DNA of 64,000 nucleotides from Pseudomonas sp. PDNC002 (GCF_016919445.1 NZ_CP070356.1:3008001-3072000); one strand, 5' to 3'. Counted from the stretch's first letter, positions 1 through 9,192 are shown. Numbers and translations are program-made. The notes: a model not told the origin generated them from the sequence alone.

Positions 1-425
1 ATTTCGACGCCGACACCACCAGCAAGCTGGCCGCGTTCAAGGGCAAGATCGACGAGTCGACCCGCTTCATTCCGCTGTGGGTGAAGGTCGCCGTGGCCAT
101 CGCTTTGGGCCTGGGCACCATGGTCGGCTGGAAACGCATCGTGGTCACCGTCGGCGAGAAGATCGGCAAGACCCACCTGACTTACGCCCAGGGCGCCTCG
201 GCGGAGCTGGTGGCGATGATGACCATCGGTGCGGCGGACATGTACGGATTACCGGTATCGACGACTCACGTGCTGTCTTCCGGCGTGGCCGGGACGATGG
301 CGGCCAACGGTTCGGGTCTGCAGATGCGCACCATCCGCAACCTGCTGATGGCCTGGGTGCTGACCCTGCCGGCGGCCATCGTGCTTTCCGCTTCGTTGTA
401 CTGGCTGTTCACTCACCTGTTCTGA
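1..425 (+). CDS. pitA: Inorganic phosphate transporter (PiT family), C-terminal part
   Basis: Only the 3' end of the gene is in the window, read in the frame whose codons begin at position 3. The protein ends with a membrane segment, a charged loop (GWKRIVVTVGEKIGKTHLT), the sequence YAQGASAELVAMMTIG, and a PVSTTHVLSSGVAGTM stretch. The last is the conserved second signature of PiT-type low-affinity phosphate:cation symporters of the inner membrane. The final residues (FTHLF, stop at 423-425) lie inside the first unit of a 184 bp tandem repeat, so the end of the gene has been copied several times downstream. The symbol is by family; which of several Pseudomonas Pit paralogues it is cannot be told from this fragment. 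Confidence 0.85.
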   Translation, partial: FDADTTSKLAAFKGKIDESTRFIPLWVKVAVAIALGLGTMVGWKRIVVTVGEKIGKTHLTYAQGASAELVAMMTIGAADMYGLPVSTTHVLSSGVAGTMAANGSGLQMRTIRNLLMAWVLTLPAAIVLSASLYWLFTHLF

Positions 426-1510
426 CAGTGGGTAGGTGAACGCCAAGCGCCGCTCTTCGGAGCGGCGTTTTCGTTGGGTTGGGCGAGAGATTTTAAGTCT
501 CCTGCGCCGAATCCATTTGCAGGACTACCCATGCCCGCGATTCGCGGACAAGGTCCGCTCCTACAGTGAGGCTCGGTGCCCGGCTTTTGTGTTCACTCAC
601 CTGTTCTGACAGTGGGTAGGTGAACGCCAAGCGCCGCTCTTCGGAGCGGCGTTTTCGTTGGGTTGGGCAAGAGATTTTAAGTCCCCTGCGCCGAATCTGT
701 TTGCAGGATTGCCCATGCCCGCGATTCGCGGACAAGGTCCGCTCCTACAGTGAGGCTCGGTGTCCGGCTTTTGTGTTCACTCATCTGTTCTGACAGTGGG
801 TAGGTGAACGCCAAGCGCCGCTCTTCGGAGCGGCGTTTTCGTTGGGTTGGGCAAGAGATTTTAAGTCTCCTGCGCCGAATCCATTTGCAGGATTGCCCAT
901 GCCCGCGATTCGCGGACAAGGTCCGCTCCTACAGTGAGGCTCGGTGTCCGGCTTTTGTGTTCACTCACCTGTTCTGACAGTGGGTAGGTGAACGCCAAGC
1001 GCTGCTCTTTGGAGCGGCGTTTTCGTTGGATTGGGCAAGAGATTTTAAGTCCCCTGCACCGAATCCATTTGCAGGATTGCCCATGCCCGCGATTCGCGGA
1101 CAAGGTCCGCTCCTACAGTGAGGCTCGGTGCCCGGCTTTTGTGTTCACTCACCTGTTCTGACAGTGGGTAGGTGAACGCCAAACGCCGCTCTTCGGAGCG
1201 GCGTTTTCGTTGGGTTGGGCAAGAGATTTTAAGTCTCCTGCGCCGAATCTGTTTGCAGGATTGGCCATTCCCGCGATTCGCGGACAAGGTCCGCTCCTAC
1301 AGTGAGGCTCGGTGTCCGGCTTTTGTGTTCACTCACCTCTTCTGACAGTGGGTAGGTGAATGCCAAGCGCCGCTCTTCGGAGCGGCGTTTTCGTTGGGTT
1401 GGGCGAGAGAATTTAAGTCTCCTGCGCCGAATCTGTTTGCAGGATTGCCCATGCCCGCGATTCGCGGACAAGGTCCGCTCCTACAGTGAGGCTCGGTGTC
1501 CGGCTTTTGT
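407..1510 (+). repeat. Six-copy 184 bp tandem array carrying the pitA 3' end and terminator
   Basis: The sequence GTTCACTCACCT recurs at 407, 591, 775, 959, 1143 and (as far as GTTCACTCACC) 1327, exactly 184 bases apart. Each unit contains the last codons and stop of the transporter, its terminator hairpin, a short linker (GAGATTTTAAGTC or close), and a REP-like palindrome (TTCGCGGACAAGGTCCGC). Units differ by only a few substitutions. The array ends where GGCTTTTGT runs into a different REP element instead of another GTTCAC. No gene is present between 426 and 1697; the 80-codon open frames in this stretch are produced by the repetition. The remaining 1533-1697 holds no clear feature apart from the leader of the next gene. 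Confidence 0.95.
448..471 (+). terminator. Rho-independent terminator of the phosphate transporter gene
   Basis: Stem CGCCGCTC, loop TTCG, stem GAGCGGCG, then TTTT, starting 22 bases after the stop codon. The same hairpin recurs in each of the six 184 bp repeat units, giving a run of about six terminators in series. Confidence 0.8.
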
Positions 1511-1532
1511 AGGAGCGGAGCTTCTCCGCGAT
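1509..1532. repeat. Single REP-like palindrome after the 184 bp array
   Basis: GTAGGAGCGGAGCTTCTCCG followed by CGAT forms an imperfect palindrome of the Pseudomonas GTAGGAGCG...CGC type. It is in the opposite orientation to the REP copies within the preceding array. Confidence 0.75.
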
Positions 1533-1697
1533 CTGGCCGCCGTGCGGCGAAACGGCATCGGTCTCCTCCCGCTCCTCCAGGAAAATCCCATCTTCGACCC
1601 GCTTGAAATATCGAACGCGTGGTGCGTATTTTGTACGGGCTTGCGCACCTCGCGCGGCGTCCTGTCACAAGGACAAGAAGAACAAGGATAAGAAGTC

Positions 1698-3038
1698 ATG
1701 AGTAGCGATCTAGGAATCCCGCTCGCCGAACGCCTGGCTGGAGTGGAAGAGATCGAGTGCGTCACCCCCGACCTCAACGGGGTGCCGCGTGGCAAGGTGA
1801 TGACCGGCGAGGGCTTCCTCACCGGGCGCCGGTTGCAGCTGGCGCGCGGCGTCCTGCTGCAATGCATCATGGGCGGCTACCCGCCGGCGAAATACTACGG
1901 CAGCGACGATGGCGACCTCGCCCTGGTTGCCGAGCCCACCCAGATCCACCGCCTGCCCTGGAGCGACGAGCCCCGCGCCTTCGCCATCTGCGATGCGGTC
2001 GAGCTCGACGGCAAACCTTCCGGCCTGTCCACCCGCGGCCTGCTCAAGCAGGTGTTGGCGCGTTACGCCGAACGCGGCTGGAGCCCGGTGGTGGCGACCG
2101 AACTCGAGTTCTTCGTGTTCGCCCCCAACCCGGACGCCAACGAGCCCTTCCAGGCGCCGGTGGGGCTCGACGGTCGCCGCGAGATCGGCCACTCGGCGTT
2201 CAGCGTGTCCTCCAACAACGGCCTGCGTCCGTTCTTCCAGGACGTCTACCGCTGCATGGAAGCCGTGGGGCTGGAACGCGACACCTTCATGCACGAGATG
2301 GGCACCACCCAGTTCGAGATCAACTTCCTGCACGGTGATCCGGTCCTGCTCGCCGACCAGACCTTCCTGTTCAAGCACCTGCTCAAGGAAGTGGCGCTCA
2401 AGCACGGCCTGATCGTCGTCTGCATGGCCAAGCCGCTGGCCCACACGCCGGGCAGTTCGATGCACATCCACCAGAGCATCGTCGACGGCGAAGGTCGCAA
2501 CATCTTCAGCGATGGCAACGGCGGGGCCACGCCGGCCTTCCGTCATTTCATCGGCGGCCAACAGGCATGCCTGGCGGACTTCACCCTGCTGTTCGCGCCG
2601 AACGTGAACTCCTTCCAGCGCCTGTGCCACCCGTACGCGTCGCCGAACAATGCCTGCTGGTCGCACGACAACCGTGCCGCCGGCCTGCGTATCCCGGCCA
2701 GCCCGCCGGTCGCTCGTCGTGTGGAGAATCGCCTGCCGGGCGCCGACGCCAACCCGTACCTCGCCATCGCCGCCAGCCTGGCCGCCGGCCTGCACGGCAT
2801 CGAGCGCGAGCTGGAGCCCTCCGCGCCGATCCAGGGTGAATTCGAGGTGCCGCCGGAACTGCTGCTGCCTTGCACGATGTACGACGCCTTGCAGCGCCTG
2901 CAGCGCAGCGAGCTGGCCCGCGAGGTGTTCGGCAACGAGTTCATCGATGGCTACTGCGCGACCAAGTCGATGGAGCTGACCAGCTTCTTCGATGAGATCA
3001 GCCCCTGGGAGCGTCGAGTCCTGGCCGCCCAGGCCTGA
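1698..3038 (+). CDS. Glutamine-synthetase-family enzyme, probably gamma-glutamylpolyamine synthetase
   Basis: The 446-residue protein has the glutamine synthetase fold markers: metal/glutamate-binding ELEFFVF near residue 135, TQFEINF near 200, the catalytic-domain motif GSSMHIHQS near 255, NRAAGLRIP near 330, and VENRLPGADANPYL near 345. It lacks the adenylylation tail and has the shorter length of the PuuA/PauA/SpuI type rather than GlnA (about 469). Those enzymes ligate glutamate to putrescine or other amines as the first step of polyamine use. In P. aeruginosa a gene of this family sits close to ycgR-flgNM, which fits the neighbourhood. The substrate is inferred from family only. The start is the ATG at 1698, after a purine-rich AAGGATAAG. 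Confidence 0.8.
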   Translation: MSSDLGIPLAERLAGVEEIECVTPDLNGVPRGKVMTGEGFLTGRRLQLARGVLLQCIMGGYPPAKYYGSDDGDLALVAEPTQIHRLPWSDEPRAFAICDAVELDGKPSGLSTRGLLKQVLARYAERGWSPVVATELEFFVFAPNPDANEPFQAPVGLDGRREIGHSAFSVSSNNGLRPFFQDVYRCMEAVGLERDTFMHEMGTTQFEINFLHGDPVLLADQTFLFKHLLKEVALKHGLIVVCMAKPLAHTPGSSMHIHQSIVDGEGRNIFSDGNGGATPAFRHFIGGQQACLADFTLLFAPNVNSFQRLCHPYASPNNACWSHDNRAAGLRIPASPPVARRVENRLPGADANPYLAIAASLAAGLHGIERELEPSAPIQGEFEVPPELLLPCTMYDALQRLQRSELAREVFGNEFIDGYCATKSMELTSFFDEISPWERRVLAAQA

Positions 3039-3297
3039 TTCGCGGGCACGCCGACACAGCTGCGCCGAAAGTCTGGTGCAGCTGCGATCGGCGGCCATCT
3101 CAAGGCTATCTCCAGGGCATCCTCGTTCATCCCGCCGCGATCCTTCGCAATGCCTCGCGTCGCACTGCGCGACCCGCTCTGTTCCAGGCCCGGCAGCCCT
3201 CTCGACGCGTCGATTGGCAGGCTCTAATGTGTCAGCGCAAGTCCCGCTTTCCGCCGCCTGGGCATAGCCCCGGGGTTGTCCTGGACCAGGAGGTCCA

Positions 3298-4626
3298 ATG
3301 CTTCGGATCGTCACTGCCTTCCGCGCTCTGTACTTCGCCGCTGTCATGCTCCTGACCGGTTCCGGTCTGCTCAGTACCTACCTCGCTTTGCGCCTGGGCG
3401 CGGAAAAGGTCGATGGGCTGTGGATCGGCGCCATGATGGCGGCCTACTACCTCGGCCTGGTGCTGGGCGGCAAGATCGGCCACCGGCTGATCGCCCGCGT
3501 CGGCCATATCCGCGCCTATGTCGCCTGTGGCGGCCTGGTCACCGCCGCGGTGCTGGGCATCGGCCTGTTGCCGTGGATCGGCTTCTGGCTGGTGCTGCGG
3601 GTCGCCATCGGCCTGGGGATGATGTGCCAGTACATGGTCATCGAGAGCTGGCTCAACGAGCAGGCCGAGGCGCGCCAGCGCGGGCTGGTGTTCGCCGGCT
3701 ACATGGTCGCCTCGTACCTCGGGCTGGTGCTCGGCCAGTTGGTGCTGGTGGTGCATCCGGGGTTGGGGCCGGAGCTGCCGATGATGATCGCGCTGTGCTT
3801 CGCGCTGTCGCTGATTCCGGTGGCGATCACCCACAAGGTCCACCCGGCACCACTGCGCCCTGCGCCGCTGGAGCCACGCTTCTTCATCCAGCGGGTGCCG
3901 CAGTCGCTGACCACGGTGCTGGTATCCGGCCTGGTGGTCGGTTCGTTCTACGGCCTGGCGCCGCTCTATGCGGTGGACCAGGGTCTGAGCACCGAGGAGA
4001 TCGGTCTGTTCATGGGCGGCTGTATCTTCGCCGGCCTGCTGGTGCAGTGGCCGTTGGGCTGGCTGTCGGACCGCATCGACCGCGCCGTGCTGATCCGCAA
4101 TGCGGCCATCCTGCTCCTGCTGGTCGCCCTGCCACTGGCGGCGCTGCCACTATTGCCGGTGCCGCCGCTGAGCCTGGCCTTGCTGCTGCCGATGGGCTTC
4201 CTGGTCTGCCTGGTGCAGTTCACGCTCTATCCGCTGGCGGTGGCGTTCTCCAACGACCACGTCGAGGGCGAACGCCGCGTCTCGCTGACCGCCATGCTGC
4301 TGGTGACCTTCGGCGTTGGCGCCTGTATCGGTCCGCTGGCGGCCGGCGCGCTGATGAAGGTGTTCGGCGCGAACATGCTCTATGCGTTCGTCTGCGCCTG
4401 CTCGCTGATCCTGATCTGGCGTGTGCGTCCCGAGAAGGTCAGCGGCGTGCACCGGGTCGACGAGGCACCGGTCAAGCACGTCGCCACGCCGGACAGCCTG
4501 GCATCCTCGCCGCTGTCCGCCGCACTCGACCCGAGGGTCGATGACAGGGCGGTGGAGGAACAGATGAAAGGCAACGACGCCACGGTGTCGTCGCCGGAGG
4601 CGGAAGAGGAAAGTCGACCGGCCTGA
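3298..4626 (+). CDS. MFS transporter
   Basis: The protein has 442 residues with about 12 predicted hydrophobic segments and an MFS-type loop between segments 2 and 3 (GGKIGHRLIARVGHIRAY, near residues 55-75). There is a matching motif in the second half (GWLSDRIDRAVLI, near 255). It resembles the YcaD-like group of inner membrane major facilitator proteins. The last 60 or so residues are polar and probably cytoplasmic. A strong AGGAGG lies seven bases before the ATG. It follows the glutamine-synthetase-like gene after a 259 bp gap, and co-function (for example amine uptake) is only a guess. Confidence 0.8.
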   Translation: MLRIVTAFRALYFAAVMLLTGSGLLSTYLALRLGAEKVDGLWIGAMMAAYYLGLVLGGKIGHRLIARVGHIRAYVACGGLVTAAVLGIGLLPWIGFWLVLRVAIGLGMMCQYMVIESWLNEQAEARQRGLVFAGYMVASYLGLVLGQLVLVVHPGLGPELPMMIALCFALSLIPVAITHKVHPAPLRPAPLEPRFFIQRVPQSLTTVLVSGLVVGSFYGLAPLYAVDQGLSTEEIGLFMGGCIFAGLLVQWPLGWLSDRIDRAVLIRNAAILLLLVALPLAALPLLPVPPLSLALLLPMGFLVCLVQFTLYPLAVAFSNDHVEGERRVSLTAMLLVTFGVGACIGPLAAGALMKVFGANMLYAFVCACSLILIWRVRPEKVSGVHRVDEAPVKHVATPDSLASSPLSAALDPRVDDRAVEEQMKGNDATVSSPEAEEESRPA

Positions 4627-4665
4627 TGGCGCGGCGGGGAGGGCGGCAAGGTCTTGCCGCCGCGG

Positions 4666-5415
4666 CTAGAACAGCTCGTCCTTGTCGAAGCGGCGGGCTT
4701 CACGCTGCAACTGGTAGACGAAGCGCTCGATGTTGCGCTGCACTAGGCCGCTGACCTGGTGGAAGCGCATGCCGGCGAAGCTGTAGCCGACCTTCTCCTC
4801 GAAATGCACATGACGCATCTCGACACCGAGGGTAATGGCGCCGAACGGCAGGCGGGCGGTGAGCTGCTCGTAGATCTGGCCGGGCTGCAGTCGATCGCTG
4901 ACGTTGCCGTCCAGGCGGATCTTGCAGCCGGTGGCGGAGATGTCGATCAGGTTGCCCTTGAGCGGCGACTTGAGCTTTTCCCCGGCGAGCTCGACCGGAA
5001 CCGGCTGGCCCTGGCCGACCGGCGCGCGGAAGGCATTGCGGCGCTGGTGGTAGAGCATTTCGGCGGGTACCGGCAGCCAGTAGCAACGAGCACCGTCGAT
5101 CTCGGAAAAGAAGGCGTTCTGCTTGCATTCCCAGGCGATGCGCACGCCCTCGTGGAAGGCTTCGATGCGGAAGGGCTCGCCGTTCTGCAGGAAGCGCTCG
5201 CCGTCGTTGGGGATCAGTTCGTCCAGCGCGACGATGTTGCGCTCGCGGTTGATCTCGACGACGAAGCTCTGGAAGCGCTGGCCGCGGCCTTCGAAGGTGA
5301 TCAGCAGGGGATCGTGGCTCTCCATCAGCGTCCGCAGGCTGGCATGGATCTCCACCGGAGCTTTCAGGATCTTCGGCGGTTGAGGGCCATTTTCCTCGAC
5401 GAACAGATTGGACAC
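4666..5415 (-). CDS. ycgR: Flagellar brake protein, c-di-GMP-binding YcgR family
   Basis: The 249-residue protein has an N-terminal YcgR domain (about 20-110) and a C-terminal PilZ domain with the two ligand motifs, RRNAFR (near 127) and DISATGC (near 158). PilZ arginines and the D/NxSxxG motif bind cyclic di-GMP; the YcgR family then acts on the motor and slows rotation. It is the third gene after flgM and flgN on the minus strand, as in P. aeruginosa, so it is probably expressed with them. A 106 bp gap separates it from flgN. The gene ends about 40 bases from the convergent MFS gene. Confidence 0.9.
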   Translation of the reverse strand: MSNLFVEENGPQPPKILKAPVEIHASLRTLMESHDPLLITFEGRGQRFQSFVVEINRERNIVALDELIPNDGERFLQNGEPFRIEAFHEGVRIAWECKQNAFFSEIDGARCYWLPVPAEMLYHQRRNAFRAPVGQGQPVPVELAGEKLKSPLKGNLIDISATGCKIRLDGNVSDRLQPGQIYEQLTARLPFGAITLGVEMRHVHFEEKVGYSFAGMRFHQVSGLVQRNIERFVYQLQREARRFDKDELF

Positions 5416-5521
5416 GGTCCGCGGATCTCCATTGTGTTTTTTATGAGTAAGGCACGGGGCAGGGTGGATAGTGGCATTTTGCCCAAATGCGTGCCGTCAG
5501 GCCAGCATTCGGACCAAAGGT

Positions 5522-5983
5522 TCAGGCCTGGCTGAGCGGGCGCTGCCGATTGCCCTGGGTCGAGCCGCCGTAGCGGTCGTAGAGTCGCGGGGTGTCCTGG
5601 CCGCGCAGGATATCGAGCGTGCGCTCGGTACTGGCCTGGCCGGAGCGGATGATGCGGCCGTTGCGCTGGTTGGCTTCCTGGCAGCGATTGAGCAGGGCGC
5701 CCAGCTCTTCCGCACGCACCGGCAGTTCGGCATTGCCGACCGCCTGGGCGAGTTGCGCGAGGCCTTCGCGGTCGGCGCTGACGCCGGCCTGCTGCAACGC
5801 CTGGGTGCGGATGCGACCGTTCTGCTCGAGCTGCTGCAACAGCGGCAGCTTGCTGTCGAGCAGCTTCTGCAACTGGTCCAGGTCGCGTGCTTGCAGCGCC
5901 TGGTACTCGTCATCGATCAGCTGCAGCAGCGCGGTGGCTGCTTCGATGTCGCCGTTGATCAGGGAAAGCAGGGCATCGGACAT
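5522..5983 (-). CDS. flgN: Flagellar export chaperone FlgN
   Basis: The protein has 153 residues, mostly helical, with the FlgN-type pattern of leucine/glutamine-rich coiled helices (for example ALQARDLDQLQKLLDSKLPL). FlgN binds the hook-associated proteins FlgK and FlgL in the cytoplasm and delivers them to the export apparatus. It lies 44 bp downstream of flgM on the same strand, the usual flgMN pairing. The C-terminal 50 residues are polar and glycine/arginine rich. Identification rests on length, composition and position; the family is weakly conserved. Confidence 0.85.
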   Translation of the reverse strand: MSDALLSLINGDIEAATALLQLIDDEYQALQARDLDQLQKLLDSKLPLLQQLEQNGRIRTQALQQAGVSADREGLAQLAQAVGNAELPVRAEELGALLNRCQEANQRNGRIIRSGQASTERTLDILRGQDTPRLYDRYGGSTQGNRQRPLSQA

Positions 5984-6027
5984 CTTGGGCTCGGCGTTCT
6001 GACGGTTGAGCTGGCGCTGCGCGAAAC

Positions 6028-6342
6028 TCAGCGCTGGGATTCGAAATCGAGCAGCTTGCTGGCGACTTTCTGGCTGTCGACCTGGTAGCTGCCGTCAGCG
6101 ATGGCCGCCTTGATGCGAGCCACTTTCTCGTTGTCGACCACGGGCTGATCCTTCAGTTGATCGCTTACTTTCTGCAACTGCTGGGCGGTGTCGCTGAGCT
6201 GCACCGACTCGCCGCTCTTGGTCGGGGCGTTGACGGGAGCATTATCGGCGGTGGCTTCGCTGCGACCGCTCTGGGCAGCACTGCTACGGCCAGTGCTGGC
6301 TGTCGTAGAGGCTGGGTTCAGCCGGTTGAAGTCGATGACCAT
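6028..6342 (-). CDS. flgM: Anti-sigma-28 factor FlgM
   Basis: The start at 6342 gives a 104-residue protein beginning MVIDFNRLN; an upstream in-frame ATG would add 30 residues without homology and would overrun the promoter. The N-terminal half is disordered and Ser/Thr/Ala rich. The C-terminal half carries the sigma-binding helices ([14 protein letters not shown] and [16 protein letters not shown]). FlgM holds FliA inactive until the hook is finished, then is exported. AGAGG lies about eight bases before the ATG, and a FliA-type promoter lies 38-64 bases upstream, giving the feedback loop expected for this gene. Confidence 0.93.
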   Translation of the reverse strand: MVIDFNRLNPASTTASTGRSSAAQSGRSEATADNAPVNAPTKSGESVQLSDTAQQLQKVSDQLKDQPVVDNEKVARIKAAIADGSYQVDSQKVASKLLDFESQR

Positions 6343-6379
6343 GTTGGAAACCTCTGGAGGTATTGGACGCTTGCCAAGC

Positions 6380-6406
6380 TTTTCGGCCGTCTTGAAGGAA
6401 ACTTTA
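6380..6406 (-). promoter_or_regulatory. FliA (sigma-28) promoter of flgM-flgN
   Basis: On the minus strand TAAA, 15 bases, then GCCGAAAA, against the consensus TAAA-N15-GCCGATAA (one mismatch in the -10). It points at flgM with the expected short leader. Confidence 0.75.
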
Positions 6407-6483
6407 GGCCGAATTTTCGTGCGCCCGAGCACATTTTCAGCAAGGTTGCGTTCATCATGCCAGAAACGCCGGCAAACCGAGAG

Positions 6484-7242
6484 CTACAGGCTGACTTCGA
6501 CGGTGCCAGGCTCGACCACCCGTGCCTTGACGATACGCTGCGAGCGCAGGTTGCGCACGCGGATCTGCTCGCCGGGCACGCCATCGGACAGCGCCTCGCC
6601 GGGCATGAATACGTTGATCGCGCTGGTCTTGGCGCGGATCACCACCTGGTCGCCCTTGCGCACGGCGGCCGCCTGTTCGAGGAACACCGGTGCCAGTACC
6701 TGGTCGTTGACGGTTGGACGCTTGAGCTTCATGCCGAGCGCCTGCTGCGGGTCGGTCAGGTAGCCCTGGTTCAACTGGCCGACGTCGCGCTCCACGATGC
6801 TGATGTCGCCGGACTCGATGACATGGTTGCGCTGCAGGGGCAGGGTGGTGACGACAACCTGACGGTACAGCTTGACCGTCGCGGGTACGAACACCGTCCA
6901 GGGCGAAGTGCCTTCGCAGAGGACTCGCACGGTAACCCGACCAACGGGCTGCGCCGGGCTTTCCAGCTTCTGCGTCAGGTCCTTGTCGCACTGCGCCAGG
7001 CGCAGCCGGGGGTCGATGCGTGCGACTTCGATCTCGTAGCGCGCGTCTATGCCGGAAGTCTGCAGATAATCTTCCACCTTGAACTCAAGAAAGCCCTGGG
7101 TGGAGCCGATAAGGATTTCAGGCGCAGTGAAGCCTTCCGCCCCAGCCGGGGAGAGGGTCAGCGCACCCGTCATGCCGAGCAGCGCAGCCACCAGGGCGCG
7201 CGCGGGTCTCAGCTGTCGGAAAAATGTCGTTGCCTGTTTCAT
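6484..7242 (-). CDS. flgA: Flagellar basal body P-ring assembly protein FlgA
   Basis: From the ATG at 7242 the protein has 252 residues. It has a signal peptide (MKQATTFFRQLRPAR, a hydrophobic stretch, then SPAGA) and a C-terminal SAF/ChapFlgA domain (about 120-250, including GDISIVERDVGQL and RVRNLRSQRIVKARV). FlgA is the periplasmic chaperone for FlgI polymerisation into the P ring. Upstream in-frame starts would put a charged extension before the signal peptide, so they were not used. The gene is divergent from cheV with only 68 bp between the two start codons, and it precedes flgM by 141 bp. Confidence 0.93.
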   Translation of the reverse strand: MKQATTFFRQLRPARALVAALLGMTGALTLSPAGAEGFTAPEILIGSTQGFLEFKVEDYLQTSGIDARYEIEVARIDPRLRLAQCDKDLTQKLESPAQPVGRVTVRVLCEGTSPWTVFVPATVKLYRQVVVTTLPLQRNHVIESGDISIVERDVGQLNQGYLTDPQQALGMKLKRPTVNDQVLAPVFLEQAAAVRKGDQVVIRAKTSAINVFMPGEALSDGVPGEQIRVRNLRSQRIVKARVVEPGTVEVSL

Positions 7243-7310
7243 GCAACGATCCAAGCAATGGTCATGCCGTCTTCGTGAGTCGGGGCGGCGTTGCGTGCAC
7301 AGGAGGCTCA

Positions 7311-8249
7311 ATGGCCGGAGTCATGGATTCGGTCAACCAGCGTACGCAGCTGGTTGGCCAGAATCGTCTCGAACTGCTGCTGTTCCGCTTGAACGGCAGC
7401 CAGCTGTACGGGATCAACGTGTTCAAGGTGAAGGAGGTGCTGCAATGCCCCCGCCTGACCGTGATGCCCAAGTCCAGCCAGGTGGTGCGCGGGGTGGCGA
7501 ACATCCGCGGGGGTACCATTCCGATCCTCGATCTGGCGCTGGCCACGGGCCGTCACGCCTTGCGGGACATCGGCAACAGTTTCGTGATCATCACCGAGTA
7601 CAACACCAAGGTGCAGGGCTTCCTGGTGCACTCGGTGGAACGCATCGTCAACATGAACTGGGAGTCGATCCATCCGCCACCCAAGGGCACCGGTCGCGAT
7701 CACTACCTGACGGCGGTGACGCGGGTGGATAACCAGTTGGTGGAAATCATCGACGTGGAGAAGATCCTCGCCGAAGTGGCGCCGACCTCGGAGGACATCT
7801 CCGAAGGCGTGCTGGATGCCGACACCCAGGCCCGCGCGGTGAGCAAGCGCGTGCTGGTGGTGGACGACTCCTCGGTGGCGCGCAAGCAGCTGGTGCGCTG
7901 CCTGGAGACCGTCGGCGTCGAGGTACTGGCGCTCAACGATGGCCGCCAGGCGCTGGATTACCTGCACCAGATGGTGGAGGCCGGTGGGCATCCGGGTAGC
8001 GATCTGCTGATGGTGATCTCGGATATCGAGATGCCGGAAATGGACGGCTACACGCTCACGGCGGAAATCCGTCACGACCCGCGCATGCAGGATCTGCACA
8101 TTCTCCTGCATACTTCGTTGTCCGGGGTGTTCAACCAGGCCATGGTGAAGAAGGTCGGCGCTGACGACTTCCTCGCCAAGTTCCGTCCCGATGACCTGGC
8201 GGCCCGCGTGTCGGATCGCATCAAGGCGGTGGATGGCGCGTCGGCCTGA
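7311..8249 (+). CDS. cheV: Chemotaxis coupling protein CheV
   Basis: The protein has 312 residues, with a CheW-like domain (about 18-160, with VVRGVANIRGGTIPILDL) joined to a response regulator receiver domain (about 181-305). The receiver has acidic residues in RVLVVDDS and the phospho-acceptor Asp238 in ISDIEMPEMDG. CheV couples chemoreceptors to CheA, and its receiver modulates the link during adaptation. The ATG at 7311 is preceded by AGGAGG four bases earlier; an upstream ATG would read through that site. The pairing with flgA and cheR is the standard Pseudomonas arrangement. Confidence 0.95.
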   Translation: MAGVMDSVNQRTQLVGQNRLELLLFRLNGSQLYGINVFKVKEVLQCPRLTVMPKSSQVVRGVANIRGGTIPILDLALATGRHALRDIGNSFVIITEYNTKVQGFLVHSVERIVNMNWESIHPPPKGTGRDHYLTAVTRVDNQLVEIIDVEKILAEVAPTSEDISEGVLDADTQARAVSKRVLVVDDSSVARKQLVRCLETVGVEVLALNDGRQALDYLHQMVEAGGHPGSDLLMVISDIEMPEMDGYTLTAEIRHDPRMQDLHILLHTSLSGVFNQAMVKKVGADDFLAKFRPDDLAARVSDRIKAVDGASA

Positions 8250-8370
8250 CGGATCGTGACAAGGTGTGGGTGGCGCCGGTGCCGCCCGCATCGTCTAAGG
8301 TTTTTTGAACACCGGTCAGGCAATTGCCGTCGTTTTACCGGCAGCTGTCCACGAGCAAAGAGGCGTATCT

Positions 8371-9192
8371 GTGACATCCACCAATTCTGAATTCGAGCTG
8401 TTCCGGGATTTCCTGGAGAAGACCTGCGGCATCCTCCTGGGCGCCAACAAGCAGTACCTGGTCTCCAGCCGCTTGAACAAGTTGATGGAGCAGCAGGGCA
8501 TCAAGTCCCTGGGCGAGCTGGTGCAGAAGATCCAGATGCGCAGCCAGCTGCGCGAGCAGGTGGTCGATGCGATGACCACCAACGAGACCCTCTGGTTTCG
8601 CGATACCTATCCCTTCGAGGTGCTGAAGAACCGCGTGCTGCCGGAGATGATCAAGGCCAGCCCCGGCCAGCGCCTGCGCATCTGGTCGGCGGCCTGTTCC
8701 TCGGGGCAGGAACCCTATTCGCTGTCGATGGCCATCGACGAGTTCGAACGCACCAACCTCGGCCAGCTGAAGGCGGGCGTGCAGATCGTCGCCACTGATC
8801 TCTCCGGCTCCATGCTCAGCGCCTGCAAGGCGGGTGAATACGACAGCCTGGCGATCGGCCGCGGCCTGTCGCAGGAGCGCCTGGCGCGCTACTTCGACCA
8901 GAAGACGCCGGGGCGCTGGACGGTGAAGCCGGCGATCAAGAGCCGCGTGGAGTTCCGTGCGCTGAACCTGCTGGACAGCTACGCGACCCTGGGCAAGTTC
9001 GACATGGTGTTCTGCCGCAACGTGCTGATCTATTTCTCGGCCGAGGTGAAGCGCGACATCCTGCTGCGCATCCATGCCACGCTCAAGCCCGGCGGCTACC
9101 TGTTCCTCGGCGCCTCCGAGGCGCTCAACGCGCTGCCGGATCATTACCAGATGGTCCAGTGCAGCCCGGGAATCATCTACAAGGCCAAGTGA
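8371..9192 (+). CDS. cheR: Chemotaxis protein methyltransferase CheR
   Basis: The protein has 273 residues from a GTG start at 8371, chosen because AAAGAGG lies seven bases upstream and homologues begin near FELFRDFLEKTCGI. The N-terminal helical CheR domain (1-70) is followed by the SAM-dependent methyltransferase domain, with LRIWSAACSSGQEPYS near 100 (SAM site) and FDMVFCRNVLIYFS near 210. It methylates glutamates of chemoreceptors using S-adenosylmethionine. It lies 121 bp after cheV and is probably cotranscribed. Confidence 0.95.
   Translation: MTSTNSEFELFRDFLEKTCGILLGANKQYLVSSRLNKLMEQQGIKSLGELVQKIQMRSQLREQVVDAMTTNETLWFRDTYPFEVLKNRVLPEMIKASPGQRLRIWSAACSSGQEPYSLSMAIDEFERTNLGQLKAGVQIVATDLSGSMLSACKAGEYDSLAIGRGLSQERLARYFDQKTPGRWTVKPAIKSRVEFRALNLLDSYATLGKFDMVFCRNVLIYFSAEVKRDILLRIHATLKPGGYLFLGASEALNALPDHYQMVQCSPGIIYKAK

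Noticed and set aside
493-1471. Five nearly identical 80-codon open frames on the minus strand, 184 bases apart
   Set aside because: They are the same frame repeated by the tandem array, begin in a REP palindrome, and read back through the terminator. No ribosome site or known protein similarity is visible.
1710-3347. 545-codon minus-strand frame opposite the glutamine-synthetase-like gene
   Set aside because: A GC-rich codon shadow of a clear plus-strand gene; the composition is R/G/A/Q rich without motifs.
7254-7269. Sigma-54-like CGGCAT-GACCA-TTGCT on the minus strand before flgA
   Set aside because: It would start transcription within a base or two of the flgA ATG, leaving no leader or ribosome site.
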